This document shows positions 20,528 through 22,552 of a DNA stretch of 22,552 bases, one piece after another (position 1 is the stretch's first letter; each line of letters opens with the position of its first letter). The notes beneath the pieces are model-generated. The model did no database searches, was not told the origin of the DNA, and saw only the letters and a list, made by a program, of their open reading frames with translations. Source of the DNA: a virus; the IMG/VR virus record IMGVR_UViG_3300022868_000869, positions 1 to 22,552 of that record; one strand, 5' to 3'. The translations under genes were made by a program, and so were the position numbers.

Positions 20528-22207
20528 TTAGGACACCCAAACCAATTCCTCGATGGCCCGGGTGAGTGCGACGTATTTTAGATTCCATTCTTGCTTGATT
20601 TGCCAAGAAGATTTAGCCATCGGATGGGGCATTCCACTATTGGGAGGCATGAGGATGAAAACCCGCTTGGCTTCTAGCCCTTTCGCTTTGTGTACTGATG
20701 AGAGAAGGATTCCCCCATTCTTATCGTCGGTGAAGACAGCCTCGATTTTGGCAACGACTTCTGCCGTTTGTGTTGCCCCTTCCGTGAATGCCAGAATGCA
20801 GTCGTGACGATCTTGCAAGGCAATGGAACGTCCTTCAGAGGAGTTGCGTTTGGCTTGCTCCTTCTTCTGTTCTCGGTCTAGCCAATCTCCTAGCCAAGAG
20901 ACAAGTTGAACAACCGTAGTTGACTTGCTCTTCTTGATTGTGCTTATCAAGCCTTGCCCTACGTCTCTCCCTCGGATGTTTGCCTTCTTTCCCTCCTTGA
21001 TGAAATTGAAGCACTCAGAAACAAGCGGAGCGTTGACTCGACAGAGGATCATGTCCCCGTCAGCTACCAGCGTTGAGTAACCTTTGCCGGTTTCCTCGTT
21101 GGGTAGGGAAGCTTGATTGACGTTGCCTTTGCTGTTGCTTTCGTGTGCCTCAAATCCGGGTACGATCTTTTGAGCTTCCTTGACGATGGCTTTGCCACAT
21201 CGGCGGGTGACTGTCAGGCGTAGGTGTAGGCAGCCTTGCGGGGTGGCATCTAGCTCATGGCGAAGCTTATCCATGCTGTCACAGTCGGCCCCAGCAAATC
21301 CGTAGATGGCTTGGCAAGGATCACCACAAAAGATAAGCCGGCGGCCTGCCCTCTTGACAAGACTTTGTTGGCAGCGGTTGAGGTCTTGGGCTTCATCTAC
21401 CAGCAATAGATCGTACTGCTGAAGCGGAAGGTTAAGGATAACTGGGAGCCAAACCATATCGTTGAAATCGATCTTCCCATCTCGGGCTGCTTCCTTGCAA
21501 CGCTCTAGCACGCGAGGGACAAGTGTGAGGACTTCGCTCGCATTCCCGTTGAGATCGATGTCATAGTAGGCTGCTAGATTTGTAATGGCCTCTTCTGTAT
21601 TTTCTCCTTCGTCCATAAGAGCTAGATTCAATTTGCAAAGTCCAACCAGCTTTTCGGTTGCCTTGAGAACCTCAAACTTCTTTCGTCGGATTTCTCGGAT
21701 ATCCATTTCCATAATCTCTGCGATTATATCTGATACCCGCCATGAGGAGATTTGCACTTTGCCAAACGCCTCTCGGATAGCACGATACCCCATACTATGG
21801 ATCGTCATGGCATCACAACCTTCAGGAACCCTCTCTTGGAGCTCGGTTGCAATCGCTTTGTTGAAGGCGACGAAGCAAGCCCGAGAATCTTTCGGACTCT
21901 GCCTGAGAGCATCCCAAACGGCTTGTTGTTGCGTGCTGGGTTTGATTTTAGTGGGCAAACCTCGCATGGCTTTCAATCCCTCGACCAGCGTAGTGGTCTT
22001 GCCTGTTCCAGCATAGGCTTCCACGATTACGTGCTGGGTTTTGGCGTTACGTCTCTTGAAGGACTTCCCAAGCTTAGTCTCTTTTTTGGTTTTGGATTTT
22101 TCCTTTGGTTTGGTTTTTCCCTCTAGACAATCCTGACAGACTAACAATCCCCCAGTATCCCGAGTACGGCGGGCAACGCCCCTACCGCATTGCTCACAAT
22201 TCTTCAT
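20528..22207 (-). CDS. SF1 (UvrD/Rep-type) DNA helicase with N-terminal zinc ribbon
   Basis: This 559-residue protein unwinds DNA, most likely 3'-5', using ATP. Visible motifs in order: EAYAGTGKTTT (63-73, Walker A), VAFNKAIATEL (motif Ia region), MTIHSMGYRAI, LLLVDEAQDLN (267-277, Walker B), FCGDPCQAIYGFAGAD (293-308, motif III with the Gln), LRLTVTRRCG (motif IV region), LLSSVHKAKGLE (motif V) and YVALTRA (545-551, motif VI). Cys4, Cys7, Cys24 and Cys27 form an added zinc ribbon (CEQC..CQDC), joined by a Lys-rich linker. Length is close to compact phage members. ATG 22207 follows AAGGAGCGAACCA. It probably serves replication or repair in the early operon. Confidence 0.92.
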   Translation of the reverse strand: MKNCEQCGRGVARRTRDTGGLLVCQDCLEGKTKPKEKSKTKKETKLGKSFKRRNAKTQHVIVEAYAGTGKTTTLVEGLKAMRGLPTKIKPSTQQQAVWDALRQSPKDSRACFVAFNKAIATELQERVPEGCDAMTIHSMGYRAIREAFGKVQISSWRVSDIIAEIMEMDIREIRRKKFEVLKATEKLVGLCKLNLALMDEGENTEEAITNLAAYYDIDLNGNASEVLTLVPRVLERCKEAARDGKIDFNDMVWLPVILNLPLQQYDLLLVDEAQDLNRCQQSLVKRAGRRLIFCGDPCQAIYGFAGADCDSMDKLRHELDATPQGCLHLRLTVTRRCGKAIVKEAQKIVPGFEAHESNSKGNVNQASLPNEETGKGYSTLVADGDMILCRVNAPLVSECFNFIKEGKKANIRGRDVGQGLISTIKKSKSTTVVQLVSWLGDWLDREQKKEQAKRNSSEGRSIALQDRHDCILAFTEGATQTAEVVAKIEAVFTDDKNGGILLSSVHKAKGLEAKRVFILMPPNSGMPHPMAKSSWQIKQEWNLKYVALTRAIEELVWVS

Positions 22208-22225
22208 TGGTTCGCTCCTTGGAAA

Positions 22226-22480
22226 TTAAGTGTACGGTTCATACGAGTGGTTTTCGCTTTCCCAATCAATCCTAGCCCACTCCTCGGGCTCATTGCGGAC
22301 AGCATCTTCTCTCCCCAAGGTGCCTAGATGCTGTCCACAATCACAATAGTAGTCCTCCCCATCGTTTTTTCCATTCTCTCTGTGTACCTCCTCCCTGCAA
22401 CTGGTGCCATCGGGCTTTGTGAAGAGGTCTCGACACCAATCCCATAACCATTCTTGTCTGCATTTTGGGCAACTAGCCAT
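22226..22480 (-). CDS. Small Cys-rich zinc-ribbon-like protein, 84 residues
   Basis: The start ATG 22480 follows AAGGAGCGTTCTA and is preferred over ATG 22540 in the same frame, which has no site. The protein reads MASCPKCRQEWLWDWCRDLF and later has YYCDCGQHLG, so CPKC pairs with CDC as a likely zinc ribbon; Cys16 and Cys28 are additional. The C-terminus is acidic and ends ENHSYEPYT. It lies 18 bases before the helicase start and shares its transcription unit. The role is unknown, perhaps a nucleic-acid-binding accessory of the helicase. Confidence 0.6.
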   Translation of the reverse strand: MASCPKCRQEWLWDWCRDLFTKPDGTSCREEVHRENGKNDGEDYYCDCGQHLGTLGREDAVRNEPEEWARIDWESENHSYEPYT

Positions 22481-22552
22481 TAGAACGCTCCTTGTGTTTC
22501 TTCCCTCGCGGGAAGCCTTGGGTCTGGGGTTTGCGTGCATAACTTGTGACAG
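22480..22552 (-). CDS. C-terminal end of an upstream gene (partial, frame uncertain)
   Basis: Two - strand frames are open from the right edge. One ends at TAA 22482-22480, giving a TAATG overlap with the zinc-ribbon gene; the other ends at TAG 22475-22473 with the basic tail FPRGKKHKERSNG. Either could be the end of the previous gene of the operon; 73 bases are too few to decide. The second frame has a more protein-like composition. Confidence 0.3.
   Translation of the reverse strand, partial: CHKLCTQTPDPRLPAREETQGAF

Noticed and set aside
21585-22016. A 143-codon + strand frame opposite the helicase
   Set aside because: The helicase frame shows all SF1 motifs; the opposite frame is Ser/Arg-rich noise.
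1-22552. tRNA, rRNA, integrase, attachment site or insertion sequence
   Set aside because: No cloverleaf, recombinase motif, or flanking inverted repeats with a transposase was seen on either strand.

Overview
The window looks like part of a tailed bacteriophage or prophage genome, or a metagenomic phage contig. The evidence is a canonical siphovirus-type order of neck, tail-terminator, tail-tube, two-frame tail-assembly-chaperone and tape-measure genes. There is no contractile sheath gene, and the genes are tightly packed with ATGA/TAATG overlaps and good Shine-Dalgarno sites. The host cannot be fixed from the sequence. Standard bacterial AGGAG signals and ATG/GTG starts say only that it is bacterial. 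No integrase, terminase, capsid, lysis or tRNA gene is visible.

Left part (1-11423, + strand): a fibre-like gene enters from the left edge, followed by the neck/tail-completion protein, tail terminator, tail tube, a G/GT-type chaperone pair with a GGGAAAC slippery site, a 938-residue tape measure, and a run of tail-tip and fibre genes. The last of these are repetitive: a tandem 84-residue duplication, a Cys-laddered beta-helix ending in EGVLKL repeats, and a two-copy decoration domain. They differ sharply in GC content from their neighbours and within themselves, suggesting module exchange.

Middle part (11423-18961, + strand): eleven overlapping or closely abutting genes continue straight on from the tail fibres without a terminator. 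They are a Cys-cluster protein, three glycosyltransferase-like proteins, a LicD-like transferase, a TagD/RfaE-like cytidylyltransferase, two radical SAM enzymes with extra cysteines, and three SAM-dependent methyltransferases (one FkbM-type). The set reads as a late-expressed system for building and decorating a glycan or modifying a virion protein. A strong intrinsic terminator closes it at 18972-19033. This cassette is the most interesting part of the window.

Right part (22552-19421, - strand): a converging operon of a zinc-ribbon protein, an SF1 helicase with its own N-terminal four-Cys ribbon, a 28-residue membrane peptide and five small proteins, one resembling DUF4314. It ends at an intrinsic terminator at 19394-19356. 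Four of these genes are under 60 residues but are supported by ribosome binding sites and stop/start overlaps. The roughly 320 bases between the two facing terminators carry no gene but contain a duplicated hairpin module. The likely plan is late virion and modification genes on the + strand meeting early or replication genes on the - strand.
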